Assembly: GCA_001600175.1 (NCBI GenBank)
Contig: BCJC01000002.1
Location: forward strand, 874,318 to 938,317
DNA length: 64,000 nt
Source: Erythrobasidium yunnanense
Lineage: Eukaryota; Basidiomycota; Cystobasidiomycetes; Erythrobasidiales; Erythrobasidiaceae
Direction: 5' to 3'
Part shown: positions 10,958 to 22,425 of the stretch, in pieces
Position numbering within the stretch: position 1 is the stretch's first letter
Layout of the letters: each line of letters opens with the position of its first letter
Translations under genes and position numbers: made by a program
Notes under the pieces: generated by a model
The model's database searches: none
Told to the model about the DNA's origin: nothing
Seen by the model: only the letters and a program-made list of their open reading frames with translations

Positions 10958-13757
10958 ATGGCTGGCAATGAGGAGTACGCGGTCACTGGCGCTGCCAGCT
11001 CAAACGAGCCGACCTTTTCAGCAGCTCTAACGGTCTGGAAGGGCAAGCTGCAGCTGGATCTGCCATGAACCATATAGAGTAGCTAACTAGACTGCTGCGA
11101 ACCAGATATCAACCTGGCTGAGCTGCAGAAGACGCTCGACACGCAGGGCCTCGAGATCATCGATAACCAGAAAGAGAACATGGTCGGCAGGAAGAAGCTG
11201 GCTGAGCAGACGAGAGGCGCGTACACAAGGTATCACATACTGTGATGTCAAAGCTGACTTTGATGCCCAGAATTCAAGAAGGTCCCGGATGAGGAGAAGC
11301 TCACCATGTTCAAGACGCTTCTCAAGGGTATGGCAAATATATGATCCGTCAGGAGTGCATATATAGCTGATCTACCAATCCTCCTAGCCTATCAAACGGA
11401 AATCGACCAGTTGACGCGGCGGAGCAAGACTGCCGAGAACAGCTTTTTGAATGTCTACAAACTGCTGGCGGAAGCGCCGGATCCCTTTCCCTTGCTCGAT
11501 GCTGCAGTAGTAGGCTGTCCAAGTCTCAATCTCCTAAAAGCAAGACTGACACGTCTGCTGCAGGACCAGACTGCGCGCGCATCAGAAGCCAAACTTCTCG
11601 AATCCGAAGTAGCGCGCCTGAAAGAAGAGAATGCATCGCTTAAGAAAGAGGTCGCTGAGGCGCAGAATGTAGAGAAGGAGCGTAAGCGATTCCAAGAAAA
11701 GCATGAAAAGCTCGAAGCACGCATGGAGGAGCTTATCGGCGAGAAGGTCGCTAGCAAAGAAGCTGAACTCAATGCGACGTACGACGAGCGCTTGAGAAAC
11801 TACGAAGATCGGGAAAGAGATCTGCAGAAACAGGTTACGTTGGTCAAGAGCCAGCTCAGAGACCTCCGTACAAGCAACGAAAGCACGCAGGCAAAGCTAT
11901 TGGATCAAGGGTCGAGACAGGGTAAGCGAAGAAGCCGTGTGCCTCAATCTCATACTGATCTATATTTTGCACAGATCAAGAAATAGAAGGCCGGCTGCAA
12001 GAGATGGACTTGCTGACGGCCGACTTAGAGCGTGCAAACAGCCGGGTGGTCGAAGTCGAGAGGCGCAATGAGAAGCTACGTGCTGAGATAGAGGCAGTGC
12101 GCAGTGGTAGCGAGTCCACTGAGCGGTACGTGGCCCAGGGTCCTTCGCCGTCTACTGCAGGCTGACATACTTACTCCGTCAGCATTCGTGCACTGGACGC
12201 TCAAGTCTCCGATCTACAGTCCGAAGCCTCTCGTCTACTTCGCTCGCTAGACCTGCAGAAAGAAGAGTCACAACGGCTTGCGCAGTCAGCGACCGACAAG
12301 CAGGAAGAGTTGGAGAAGAATAACAAAGCGTGGAAGGCCGAACTAGAGTCGCTGCGGATCAAAGTGAAGTCATATTCGGACTATGATGAAATCAAGCGAG
12401 AGCTAGAGATCATGAAGGTATGTCTTGACCTAGAGGCACCTTCCTAGCTCAATGAGCCTAAATTGTTCTGCAGTACATCGAATTTGCTGGCGCCGAAATC
12501 GATAATGATATGGATGGCGCTGTGACGGAGTTCGCAGACGAAGACGAGGATGGCTTTTCAAGCTTAAACGGCATGAGCTCAGTCCGCTTGCCGAATCCAA
12601 ACGCAGACAAAGCGAATAAACACCACGGTAGACCGCTAGAAGGGCTGCTAATGAGCAAGAACCGTAAATTGCAAGATGGCATGACGAAATTAAGGGTACG
12701 TTACTTCTGCCATACAATCTTCCATCTCTGATGAACGGCTCTTGTAGGTGGCCCACGAAGAGTTGACGAACAGCCTACATACTACGAAGTCCGAGCTGGA
12801 AGAGCTTACTTCCCGCTATGAAGAGCAGAAGGCCCTGAACGACAGGCTCGAAAACGATCTACTCAGGATAAATAGCTCGACGCCTGGAGGAAGACCTTCT
12901 GGCTATAGCACACCGAGACTCGGTCAAAACGAAGGCTTCTCAGCAGGGTCTAGCGATCCTTTGGCTGCTTTAGTGGGCAAGAAGGGTTTGGTGAGTCGAC
13001 AACTCAACGCAAATGCACGTATATCGGCTAATACTGTCGAGCAGGACTCTGCCTCAGGACCGTCCGCTGCTCCTACTTCTTCAGCGGAGACATCTATCTT
13101 GCCGATCATCACCAGCCAGAGAGATCGTTTCAGACAAAGGAATGCTGAACTAGAAGAGGTGCGCTTTAGCCCGCGCGCCATTCTACCTGACTGAACTCCC
13201 TAATTCAGCAACTCCTGCGGCAATCGGATACCATAACGGAGCTACGGAATGAGATCAAGACGCTGCAAGCAGATAATCTAAAGCTATACGAGAAGGTCCG
13301 CTACTTGGAATCGTATGCTGGAGGCTCAAGCACTACTGGATCAACGAGCCTTCGCAATCTAGTTGGCAGTAATCGCCGGGACGAAGAGCTCGGGAAGTAC
13401 AAGAGTCTGTATGAAGATCAAATGAACCCTTTTGAGGTGTTCAAGGGCAGGGTAAGTATTGAAAAGGCTCCGATTGCTGAGGCCTGTACTGACTGTGAAT
13501 ATGCTTTACTAGGAACGAAGTCAAGCAGTCGGAAGCTTGAATCCTGCAGAGAAAATCCTCTTCAATCTGTCGAGTGTGATACTTGGCAACCGGTACATGC
13601 GCAATCTCTTCGTGGTCTACGCACTAGGACTGCATGCATTCGTCTTCTTGACTATTTACGACTCGTAGGTAATGCTTTACAAGTTTTCGTCGTCTACTGA
13701 CCATCTTTTAGAGCAACGACAAGTGATATTAGCAAGGTCTCTGCGCCTCCTATATGA
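10958..13757 (+). CDS. COY1: Golgin Coy1 / CASP (CUX1-type Golgi protein)
   Basis: Eleven exons: 10958-11042, 11106-11216, 11271-11327, 11388-11921, 11975-12125, 12183-12417, 12474-12695, 12748-13158, 13209-13451, 13513-13664, 13712-13757. The product is a long coiled coil. The start carries the family signature (INLAELQKTLD ... QGLEIIDNQKE ... LAEQTREFKKVPDEEKL), the middle KYIEF, and the end the CASP C-terminal domain (MNPFEVFKG ... RYMRNLFVVYALGLHAFVFL) with one membrane anchor and a tail of about 15 residues. Family members sit on Golgi membranes and act in intra-Golgi tethering. Two successive introns (11043-11105 and 11217-11270) need GC donors to keep the conserved frame. No GT alternative keeps the frame open. 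Confidence 0.93.
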
Positions 13758-14037
13758 AGTAGACCTGGCTAGGTATGCTTCGAAAGTCCTGCAGTGCTGA
13801 ACATAGTCCGACGACGAGCGTTGTTGTAGTATGCATCAGACGTGTCTCTTAAGAGTAGGTCTGGCAATTTCGTGACATCGTAGACCTCGTGTCCCTTGAT
13901 TGCGTTTCTAACTTATTGTGGGAGAAAGCCATCTATGCTGACAGTTTCTCTATCCGTTACAACAACATCCCTTTGCGGAAAGACTGCATGCAAGCGCACT
14001 TAAATGCAAAAAACTGATCTTAGTCGACGAGCAGCTT

Positions 14038-16359
14038 TCACCGAATCGCCCCCGAGAAGCAGTCTCCTAGTATATCCTCTATGTCGCGTAGCGCAGGAGG
14101 TGACGCGTCTGTCCAATAGTCCACAGCCCGCTCCTGCTTTTTAGGAAGATTGCTCGCATACTGCTGCGGCGGCTGTACTCTTCGCCCTGTTCGATCGATA
14201 TAGAAGGGACTTCGAGTCGTACTGCATGTGAGGGTCTTCTCTGCTACTGGATGCGCGAGAGATGTCGACGATTCTGCTTGGACCGAGACCGAAGCCAGCT
14301 TTTGCGAGAGTGACGAGAGATGCGATGTGACGGCCTGCCTACGTCTACTCGTAAAGGGCTTGCTATGAGGATTGGCCTCGCCGCCCGCCGAAATTGTGAA
14401 TATAATTGACTCGTCAAAGTGCAGAACAGGTTGATTCCGAGAAGCCCCATAAGATCCAGCAGGCGGTTGAGGTGCAGCAGGAGGTTTTGCATTCCTGATT
14501 TCGAGAGAAGTACGGTCTTTCGATAAAGAAATGTTCAGGCGGCCTTGCCAGACTGTCGGACTTGAGTTCGCTTGGACAGCCTGAAGGCGCATTCTTTTCA
14601 GTCTCACATGTGATGTTGTTGTAGCAGCATATTTACGTGGTAGTGCAGCATTTCGAGCTGGAAGTTCAGACACAGAGACTCTGTTCAGGCGGAAACGGTC
14701 AGTAATCTGCAGCCGTTGAGCTGGGGTAGTGCCGACGAACGCAGTAGCCCGTATATCCGTGCAAAGGCGGTACTTCTCTTGGGAGGAGTGGGCGCAGCAG
14801 CGCCTTCTGCTTTGGCCACTTCTGTCCCTGATGTCTCGTCCGTTTGTTCTGTATCCTTTGACGGTGTATCAGTTGCTTGCATTTCTGAAGCTGATTTTGC
14901 GAGAGACTCGTTCGCGACCCTCAGAATGTGCTCTCGCATGGGTGCAGACGGCTCAGGCGAGACTTATTCGCAGAAAGCGATGACCAAAGAGTCAGAAAGA
15001 TGCTCAAGGACGCATCTACTTTCAACGCTGCTCACCATCGCGCCCGGCGAAATCAAAGCTGAAGTCGACGAGATACCACTGATCCGTCAAGGCATCACCT
15101 CCGAGCGTGAAGGCTGCCTTGAACAGACCTGGACACTTGAAAGTGACTCTCCCATCGTCTATCAATATATGCATAAGTATTCGTCCTCAGATAAGGATCT
15201 AACAAATACCCACGGATGCGATATGTATGCTGCAGCATTTGGTGAGGGATGTCTTCGTGTAATTGCAGGCGAAAGCGAATGACTGACTCCAACTCTTGGA
15301 GGAGACCAAGTACATCGGACGCTGTAAGTCTCGGTGGAGGGACAAAGGATTCCTAAGGGATATTTGGCGTTTCAGAAGGCTGCTTTCGAGCTCAAGCGAT
15401 GCGTGCTTACCTTGAGAAAGTCGGGCAGGCGCGTGTATGTGCCAGAAGTGAGGACGTCAATCGCTGTCGCTAAATCGTAGTTGCGGACCCTTTGCAGCCC
15501 GAATCAGCTATCGCTCTTCAGAGCTCGCTAACTTGGCCGCTGCATACCTAGCGCCCGCCAGAGCTTCTTTGACATTCTTCAGGCTCTCCACAGCTCTTTC
15601 CAGCTGGAAATTCTGTCTCTGCAGGAAAGCTATAAGATTGATAGCTCTTTCGGTCTCTTTGGTATCCTCTTTCGCCCAGCGTAGCAGGACGAGTAGCTTG
15701 ACGATCTGTCTTCGTGTAGATATCACATATTCTACAATGGAGCGCTTGCGGTCAATGTCGGATTGGGCTGGAAGACTGCATGAAACGAATGAAGGGCGAT
15801 CCAGCGTCAGCGCATACGAACAGCACTCGTCATCCAAGCCATGTAGAGCTTAGATGCGGACGCACATCTCGACGAGGTTCTGCAGATCGCTGAATGATTT
15901 GACGATAGCTCGCCTAGCTATCTCAGTGAGCGGAACGAGGTGCTGCCTTGCGATATCGGGTAGTTCAGAGAGGTCTTTCGCATGCTGCTTCGCTGCAGCT
16001 TCTGCTTCTTCTGCTATACGTTGCCGTTCTGCTGCTGCTTGCGCTGCTGCTGCTTCAGCTTCGAATTGAGCTTGTCGACGTCGCTCGTTTTCGGTGCTTG
16101 AAGCTGGCTGAGCATGCTGGCCGTTTGTATGTCCATTTGCATATTGTCCCTGCCCATTCTGCGCTGCTTCATTGACGGTAGTCTGCCTGCTTTTCTCCCG
16201 TTCTTTGCCCTTATTACTGCTCGACGTCGTACTCGATGCGCCTAGCCCGCTGAGCCGGATCTTGAGTTTTGGCTGAGGCACCGTTACGCTGCTAATAGAT
16301 CCATTGATATCGCGCTGCTTCGTCGATGAAGGATCAGGAACATCGAGCTCCCTCTGCAT
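14038..16359 (-). CDS. MED14: Mediator complex subunit 14 (Med14/Rgr1), short form
   Basis: Seven exons (16359-15866, 15775-15548, 15489-15411, 15352-15214, 15158-15036, 14962-14737, 14680-14038) give 643 residues. After about 130 low-complexity residues the Med14 N-terminal domain is clear: HLVPLTEIARRAIVKSFSDL, DRKRSIVEYVISTRRQIVKL, LLRWAKED, AFLQRQN, then SGTYTRLPDFL, DIPHQM and DGRVTFKCPGLF. Med14 is the backbone linking the head, middle and tail of Mediator, the RNA polymerase II co-activator. Family members are usually about 900-1500 residues; here the protein stops soon after the region equivalent to IYGLLRSVSV, followed by a basic disordered end. The tail-binding half is therefore missing or encoded elsewhere. 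ATG 16359 is the first in frame. Confidence 0.88.
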
Positions 16360-16632
16360 GGCATTGTCAGGAAGAAAGGGCGATCTGACGATAAAGTATG
16401 CTTGTATATTATAATCTGTACACCTAGTCTGTATAGCCAACAAGATGAGGCAGTTGCACTACTACGTTTGACCTCCTGATACAACAGATGGATCCACCCG
16501 AGAATGAGAGAAGTTGGTGTACAAAGACTGATAAAGATAAGGTGAACTGCTCCGGAGTGATACGAATCGATATGTTCACATATTATGCAGGACATGCGGT
16601 GGCTGATAAGGATATGGGCGCGGAGAGACGCG

Positions 16633-18296
16633 TTATAGAAGACCGCAGTCTGGAAAAGACGTGTGGATTAGCTAGATAAAAAACAAGCACTGCAGTCTGT
16701 ACATACCCCTCAAGTTGGCTTGAATAATGATATCATTGACCGCTGACAGGACGAACTTGATCTGGCTGGTATCTGCAATTCGCAACAAATCATCAGCTTG
16801 AGCCCTCCCTAGAGGACCAAGAGACTTCACGCACCCGTCGCACACGTCAGATGGACGTACACCTGTTTTGCAGGGTTTTGATTGAGTGCTTGGAAGCGGT
16901 GGGAGAAGTATTCACAGCCGGATTGAACGTCTCCCGGGCCGTTGTAGTCTGGGAAGTAACGGGAGATTGGAGAGGTAGGGATCTTTTGCTTGAAGACTGT
17001 TCAAGTGCACAGATGATTCAGTAAAGCCCGGTAATGATGAGGAGAGCAACCTTACGATCGATCTTGTTCAAGAAGAGGATAATAGAAGTCTTGACGAACC
17101 ACCTCGAGTTACAGATGGAGTCGAATAGCGCCAATGACTCCTGCATTCGATTTATGCTCTCATCTTCATATAGAGATTGGTCGTACTCTGAGATGGCGAC
17201 CAAAAAGACGATAGCAGTGACGTTTTCGAAGCAGTGTATCCACTTCTTGCGCTCGCTTCGTTGACCACCCACGTCGTACAGCTTGTATTTCAGCTCGCCA
17301 ATCTGGAAATGCGTCTCGGTGATTCCGGTCGTCTTTACGCGAGAACGGAGGACATCTTGGTCTGTTGGTAGATAGTCGGGCGCGCCTATCCGTTGAATGG
17401 AATCGAAGTAGCTGCGAGACGCACATCATTAGCATTGTCTTCCTCTGGAAAGAAGCGAGACTGACTATTGCGCCGAATCGTTCAGCTGGAACTCCCGACT
17501 CCTCTTGAACGCAGCTTGGACACCAGCATCTTTCCATAGACCATATATCGCTTCTGTAACTTCAGGAGCAAGGTTATCTCCTTCCATCTGGTTCGGCAGG
17601 CTCATAATTGTGTTTGATCGTCTCTGGTTCGCAGGGTCGGCCAGCTCTATGCCCATCATGTCCATCGCGTCCAGTATGACATGCATGGATTGGACTGTAT
17701 ATCGTAGCATCGTCGTTTGTGTTCAGGCACAGTTGTCGCGTGGTAGAAATGCATTTGTGGAGATGCCGTCGAAACAAAAAGAAGCAGAATCGTGGGAATT
17801 GAAAGAGAGATCAAAAGAGCATTAGCGTTTGGCAGCTAGCACGGGGATAACCTTGAAGTATGATGCATGGACGTACCTGTGTTACTGAGGATGATTTCGA
17901 TGTAGGATTCGCGTTCTTCAGGCGAGTAGGAGCCTTCGTCTGTTTCATAGGATTCATCGATTAGTAGGTGGACATAGGGCGCGGATTTAGCGAGCTTGAA
18001 CGAACTGATGAGCTTCATCTGCTTGAGGACGGTACTGTTATATGCATTGCATGTTAGCATTGTTCTTCCTCGCTGTGTTGGTTCGCCGACTTGCCTCTTT
18101 CCAGACTCTCCGGCACCGAGCAGGAGCCTGTGAACGCGGTCGCACAGCTTAGCGAGTGATACTGTAGCATAGTTGAACTGTCCACATACATCTTGACTTC
18201 GTTGCGCAATGCCATTCTGTCCTTCTTGAGCTGAGCTTCAATCGCATCGCTCCGGTCTTTCGCGCTCGTGTCTTCTTTCGAGCCCCCGCAGCCCAT
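16633..18296 (-). CDS. Heterotrimeric G-protein alpha subunit (G-alpha-i-like class)
   Basis: Eight exons (18296-18190, 18127-18095, 18034-17877, 17694-17466, 17411-17056, 16996-16835, 16772-16707, 16649-16633) give 375 residues. All G boxes are present: [23 protein letters not shown] (switch I), [12 protein letters not shown] (switch II), LFLNKID and LTCAT. The N-terminus MGCGGSK carries the Gly for myristoylation and Cys for palmitoylation; the end DCGLL keeps the Cys at -4 typical of pertussis-toxin-sensitive alpha-i subunits. Fungal members relay pheromone or nutrient signals from seven-helix receptors at the plasma membrane. About 20 extra residues (around [17 protein letters not shown]) lie between the P-loop helix and the helical domain. 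Intron 2 (18035-18094) uses a GCAAGT donor. The last exon codes only five residues. Confidence 0.95.
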
Positions 18297-19831
18297 GTTG
18301 GATGATGAAGTGCGTGTAGTGTGTAAGTATTTGCTGTTTGTATCTCGTTGTCGCTACTTTGTCGCTGTTTCCTGCAAGATTGTGGTAGCGGTCAGAGAGA
18401 GGCCAAAGAGAGGCTGGCCAGGCTGGCTTGGAGATGGATCGACCTGGATGGGTATACCAGAATCAAGGTAGAGGGAAGGAATAGACAGGGATGATAGCAA
18501 TGAAACAGTCAGCAACTGCAACAAACAAGACCCAGTCAAAGGTCAATGCAGAAATGAAGCCTGCTGCTCACAAGGACTGTCTGAATGGACGGTCAAGTCA
18601 AAGACTTGGAAGCGCAGATTGACCAGGATAGAATGAACGAGGTGACTGGTTGGTCGATGCCAAAGAGAAGAAAAGAGATCTATTCCCTGGCCGCCCAAAG
18701 CTGGCTCACGACAGCACGACGAGGTGCGAGCTGCTCCGTCCAAAGTAGCAGGCCCTTGCGCTGGATCCGCAGAAACAGCCTCGCTCTGCCTTTGACGTCC
18801 TTCTGGATCTCTCTCCTTCGTCTAGCCTGGATCAGATGTCCAGTGTGACACCGACGGCCGTACGTCTGTGCGTTGGCAGTCCCAGAGGCTGATGCGAGTG
18901 TCGTCGAAGCGAGGCAGCTTCAAGAGTGCGTCAGGAGGACGAGAGAGAGTAGTAGTGAACACTAGTGCATACTCGTTCGACAACAAATGCACAACCGATG
19001 CTAAGCGAAAATCTTCGCTTGTCCCTGCTAGCGCTGCGCTGCTGCCCTTGCGTACCCTTAAATTGCATTGAAAAAGCCACGATGGGCCACGAGCTTACCT
19101 CAGATGTGCCGCACTCCGCTTAGCGTGTCCCCATTCATCCTCTCCATTGCTGAGCTTCAAGGATTGCCCACCGTCTTTCCACCTCCCATATCCGGCCAGG
19201 CTTGCCATCCAAATCGAAAAATCCCAAGCTAACCTCTTTCTGCGAGATATAGCAGAGGAGATCAGTTTGTCGAGTTGTTGTTGTTGTTTTGTGAAGGGTT
19301 GAGTAGGTAGTGTTGAGTGGGCCGATGATCGGCAGGTGCAGATATGGCCAAGAACACCTAGGATTTTCGGCACAGCTGAAGCTTGCCCAGTATCGAAGTG
19401 GGATAGGCATTGAAAAGCATCGTGAACCTCGCGCTTTGACGGCGTGCCGAATCTCTTGTCCTGTATAAGCAGGGTGACTTCGCTTTTACGGCCTGACTTT
19501 GGGAGGAATGATCGTTGGCAGCCTTGGCCATCTGCTGGCGAAGAGGAAGTAGAGAGTGAAAGAGGAATCTCGAGCAGATGAGTGGAAGATCCGCTCAAAC
19601 ATGGATGTCTCTGGTCGAAGGTCGGCTGGACGCTGCTAGTAGAACAGTGGAATTTGGTCTTGTTGGTTCGCAGAGACCTTAAGGAGGTAGACGGCTACTT
19701 GCCTTGAGGATCTTTGAGTAATTCGCTCTATATGTGAGCATGCGTTGATGGTCCTGCTCACGCTGCTGTCCCATTACATTTCGATCCTCAGGGAGTGAAG
19801 TCCCGATTGGCAATTTCAGCTCGATGACCTT
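18297..19831. other. Intergenic region, 1.5 kb, with unplaced protein-like readings
   Basis: Divergent from the G-alpha gene and downstream of DPH2. Two stretches look partly coding but I could not build a gene. On + near 18585-18850 there is an ATG reading beginning MDGQVKDLEAQIDQD, with another frame open beside it. On - near 19790-19130 there are MGQQREQDHQRMLTYRANYS, then a long open frame, then FFDLDGKPGRIWEVERRW before a stop. These may be small spliced genes or remnants; treat as unresolved. A (TTG)n-like run lies at about 19272-19290. Confidence 0.3.
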
Positions 19832-21858
19832 CTATGGCTCCTGCACTTCTCCTCCGTATTCTCTCGCAATGCCAGATCGCCCAGCCTGCATGACGCTCGG
19901 TGCGTCTTTGCCATATCTCGGATCAAGGCCTTTAAAAGTACGCGTGGCTAGATGCTGACCTCCAGCCGAAGACAGCACAGTAGCTAGTGCAGATTCTTTG
20001 TTGCGAATTGAGAGGGCTGAAGCTTGTTCTGTCAGATCATCAACGTCTGGAGAAATAGGAGGAAAGTCAGTAGGGATACTTGAAGAGTGGGATGAACTGT
20101 AGCGCACCTTTCACGTCGTCTTTGGTGCCGTATGTACGTCTGTACCTATACTTGCCAGTAACAGTAGAGAAGATTGGCCCTTCTGGATCATCCCCAATCT
20201 GCTCGCCCTCTCCGTCATCCTTCTCTTCTTCTTTCACTTCCACATCCTGCTTCTCCCCACTATCCTTAAGCACTTTCTGGAAGTCCAGCGTATAGCCCTT
20301 CTTTTCATCCATCACATCTATCCACTCTCTTTCACCCAGAGCAACTTCCACTTCCCACGGCGTGATTATAGGTTTCATAAAATCCTTATGCGCTTCCACA
20401 ATACTGTTCTCTCCACACGCTACTAGAATCCAGCATTCCACCTCTAGGAAATTACCCAGTTTCGAAGGGTTGAGCTTCCCCACTGCCATGGTATATGACT
20501 TCTTTTGGTGTTTCCGAAGAAGCTTCCGGAGATAGGACAGAGTGGGTAGATAGGAAGCTACGCCTAGTGTACCTACTACTATCCCGAAGACATCGGCATC
20601 CCGCGCACGCTGAATCGTGCCATAGCGCCGCATAAGCATCTTATTCGTACGGCCCGATTCGAGCCGTGCGGTGTTGGTCTTGGGGTTGTAGGAAATGATG
20701 GGTGTGGAAGCGTTGGAGAGTAGAAGATTGTTGAGCGCTAGTGATTCGGCACCGAGGTAGAGGATCGCACAATCGCGAGAGAGACTGATGCTGGAAGGTA
20801 GGTTGTATGAGCGACAACTTGCACGGGATGATCTGTTTTCATCTGAGGGTGGTAGAGAAGGCTGTTGTCTGGCTTGGGTGTCGCAGCCGCATGCTGTTTG
20901 GTCCGTCTGGCAGCTCTGACCATTCTGACCAGACTGGCAGCAGCTCGAGGTGGAAGGAGTAAGAGTACAGATCGAAGCAGTAGGAGCAGAAGAATGTAGA
21001 TAGGCTTTCGTATCGATGCTGGATCGGATGAGCGTGAAGCTGCCGTTCAGACTGGCGTCCAGTCCATCAGCGACAGCGTCTGTATAGCACCTTAGCATAT
21101 TTCAGAAAAGCAGTGTAACTTGACGCACCGAGCTGCCAGTAGCATGCTACGTCTGCAAGGAGCAGCAGATGCTTGCGACCTTCTGAAGCATCTGCATTCG
21201 CTTGTAGCTCTGCTTGAAGGGCCTTGACAGCTTGCTGAGCGTCTATCGGAGCTTTTGGAAAGACGTATAGGACGGAAAGTCTTGCTGGGCTATGACAGAA
21301 CAGCAGTGTCAACGCATGAAATAGTCATTTGGACAGAGAGCGTGCTTACGCGGACAGACAAGCGTGTCCATAATGGACCACCATCTGTGCATCTACATGC
21401 TGAGCCGCGACCTCATCTACGCAACAACTGTCATCATTGTATAAATTTAGTCAGCCTTTGCTTCTCTTTCGTCTGCTAAAGAGGTGCCAACTCACCTTCC
21501 ATACGTCGTATCGGCCATGACATAGAGCTCTACGCTATCTGGCAGGCGCGTGCGGATGGCTTGGAAAACTTGGACGCTGTCATGGAGGAGCTCGTCTGGG
21601 AATTGCAGGCAGATCTTGACGCAAATCAACACAAACGCATCTCAGACCGGTTTGCAGGAGGAGTGTAACAGAGAATGGAAGCAGGCACACTCTCGTCCAG
21701 CGTCCTTTGGCGATCTCAGCGACGGTACTGGCGACATCGTAAATCTCTTCAAGGCTGCTCCCGGACTGCTCAAGACGCTCGACATCCAGAGTTGCGGTGA
21801 TGGCTTCTACGCCAGATGCAGAAACAGTAGACGTCGTAGATGGACCCGGCGCATTCAT
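19832..21858 (-). CDS. DPH2: Diphthamide biosynthesis protein 2
   Basis: Six exons (21858-21691, 21614-21496, 21427-21350, 21289-21129, 21079-20108, 20046-19832) give 570 residues. Family blocks are strong: [79 protein letters not shown] and the C-terminal GRSGIARE. Dph2 pairs with Dph1 as a 4Fe-4S radical enzyme that moves the 3-amino-3-carboxypropyl group of SAM onto a His of elongation factor 2, the first step of diphthamide synthesis, in the cytosol. A Ser/Gln/Cys-rich insert (around [13 protein letters not shown]) near residues 220-245 adds several cysteines not expected in the core fold. ATG 21858 is the first ATG of the open frame. Confidence 0.95.
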
Positions 21859-22425
21859 TCTGTCCAGAAATGATGACGGTTTATGCAAGAACGGCAACCG
21901 GTTCAAGAAAGCTCAGAAGAGTCTAGTCAAGCAATACCGCCTGGTGTATACTCCAAACTACTTTTATATTCCTGCTACAGACGCTCCTTCCCTCTGAAGA
22001 AGCCCGCTGCTTTTGTGAAGGTTCGCTGCGGTCAGCTGGACGGGATAGCCTTTCCAGTTGCGTAGGCTGCTCAAAGTAACAGCATGCAAAAAATCTCTAC
22101 ACACATATGACAGACTATGCTTATCGGCATATCCTCACCTCAAGTCTCAAACTATGGCGCGACTTCGACTAAGGCTGCCGGACGGTCGGTCCTGCGAGCA
22201 ACGGCAGCGTCCACAGGACACATCGCACCCAATTACACGTCGTAGATACGCGCCTAGCCAGTCCCTGAGACTCACCCACAACAGCACAGACCTGCTGTCC
22301 CTGATAAAAGAGCCCTGATCAGTCTGGATTGCAATTTCAACAACAAGCATCGCTCGCAAGTGCTGCTGGTTCTTCTCTCTACTTCCTGCTTACCACTTCC
22401 CTCTCCGAGCTTCACACCTTTTGCT
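21859..22425. promoter_or_regulatory. Divergent spacer between DPH2 and secreted gene A
   Basis: Should hold both promoters. It becomes pyrimidine-rich on the + strand just before 22426 (about 22370-22420). No gene seen. Confidence 0.4.

Noticed and set aside
19095-19598. Reading of 167 codons on the - strand
   Set aside because: Starts with TTG, no ATG in frame near the start and no recognised domain; kept only as an unresolved region.
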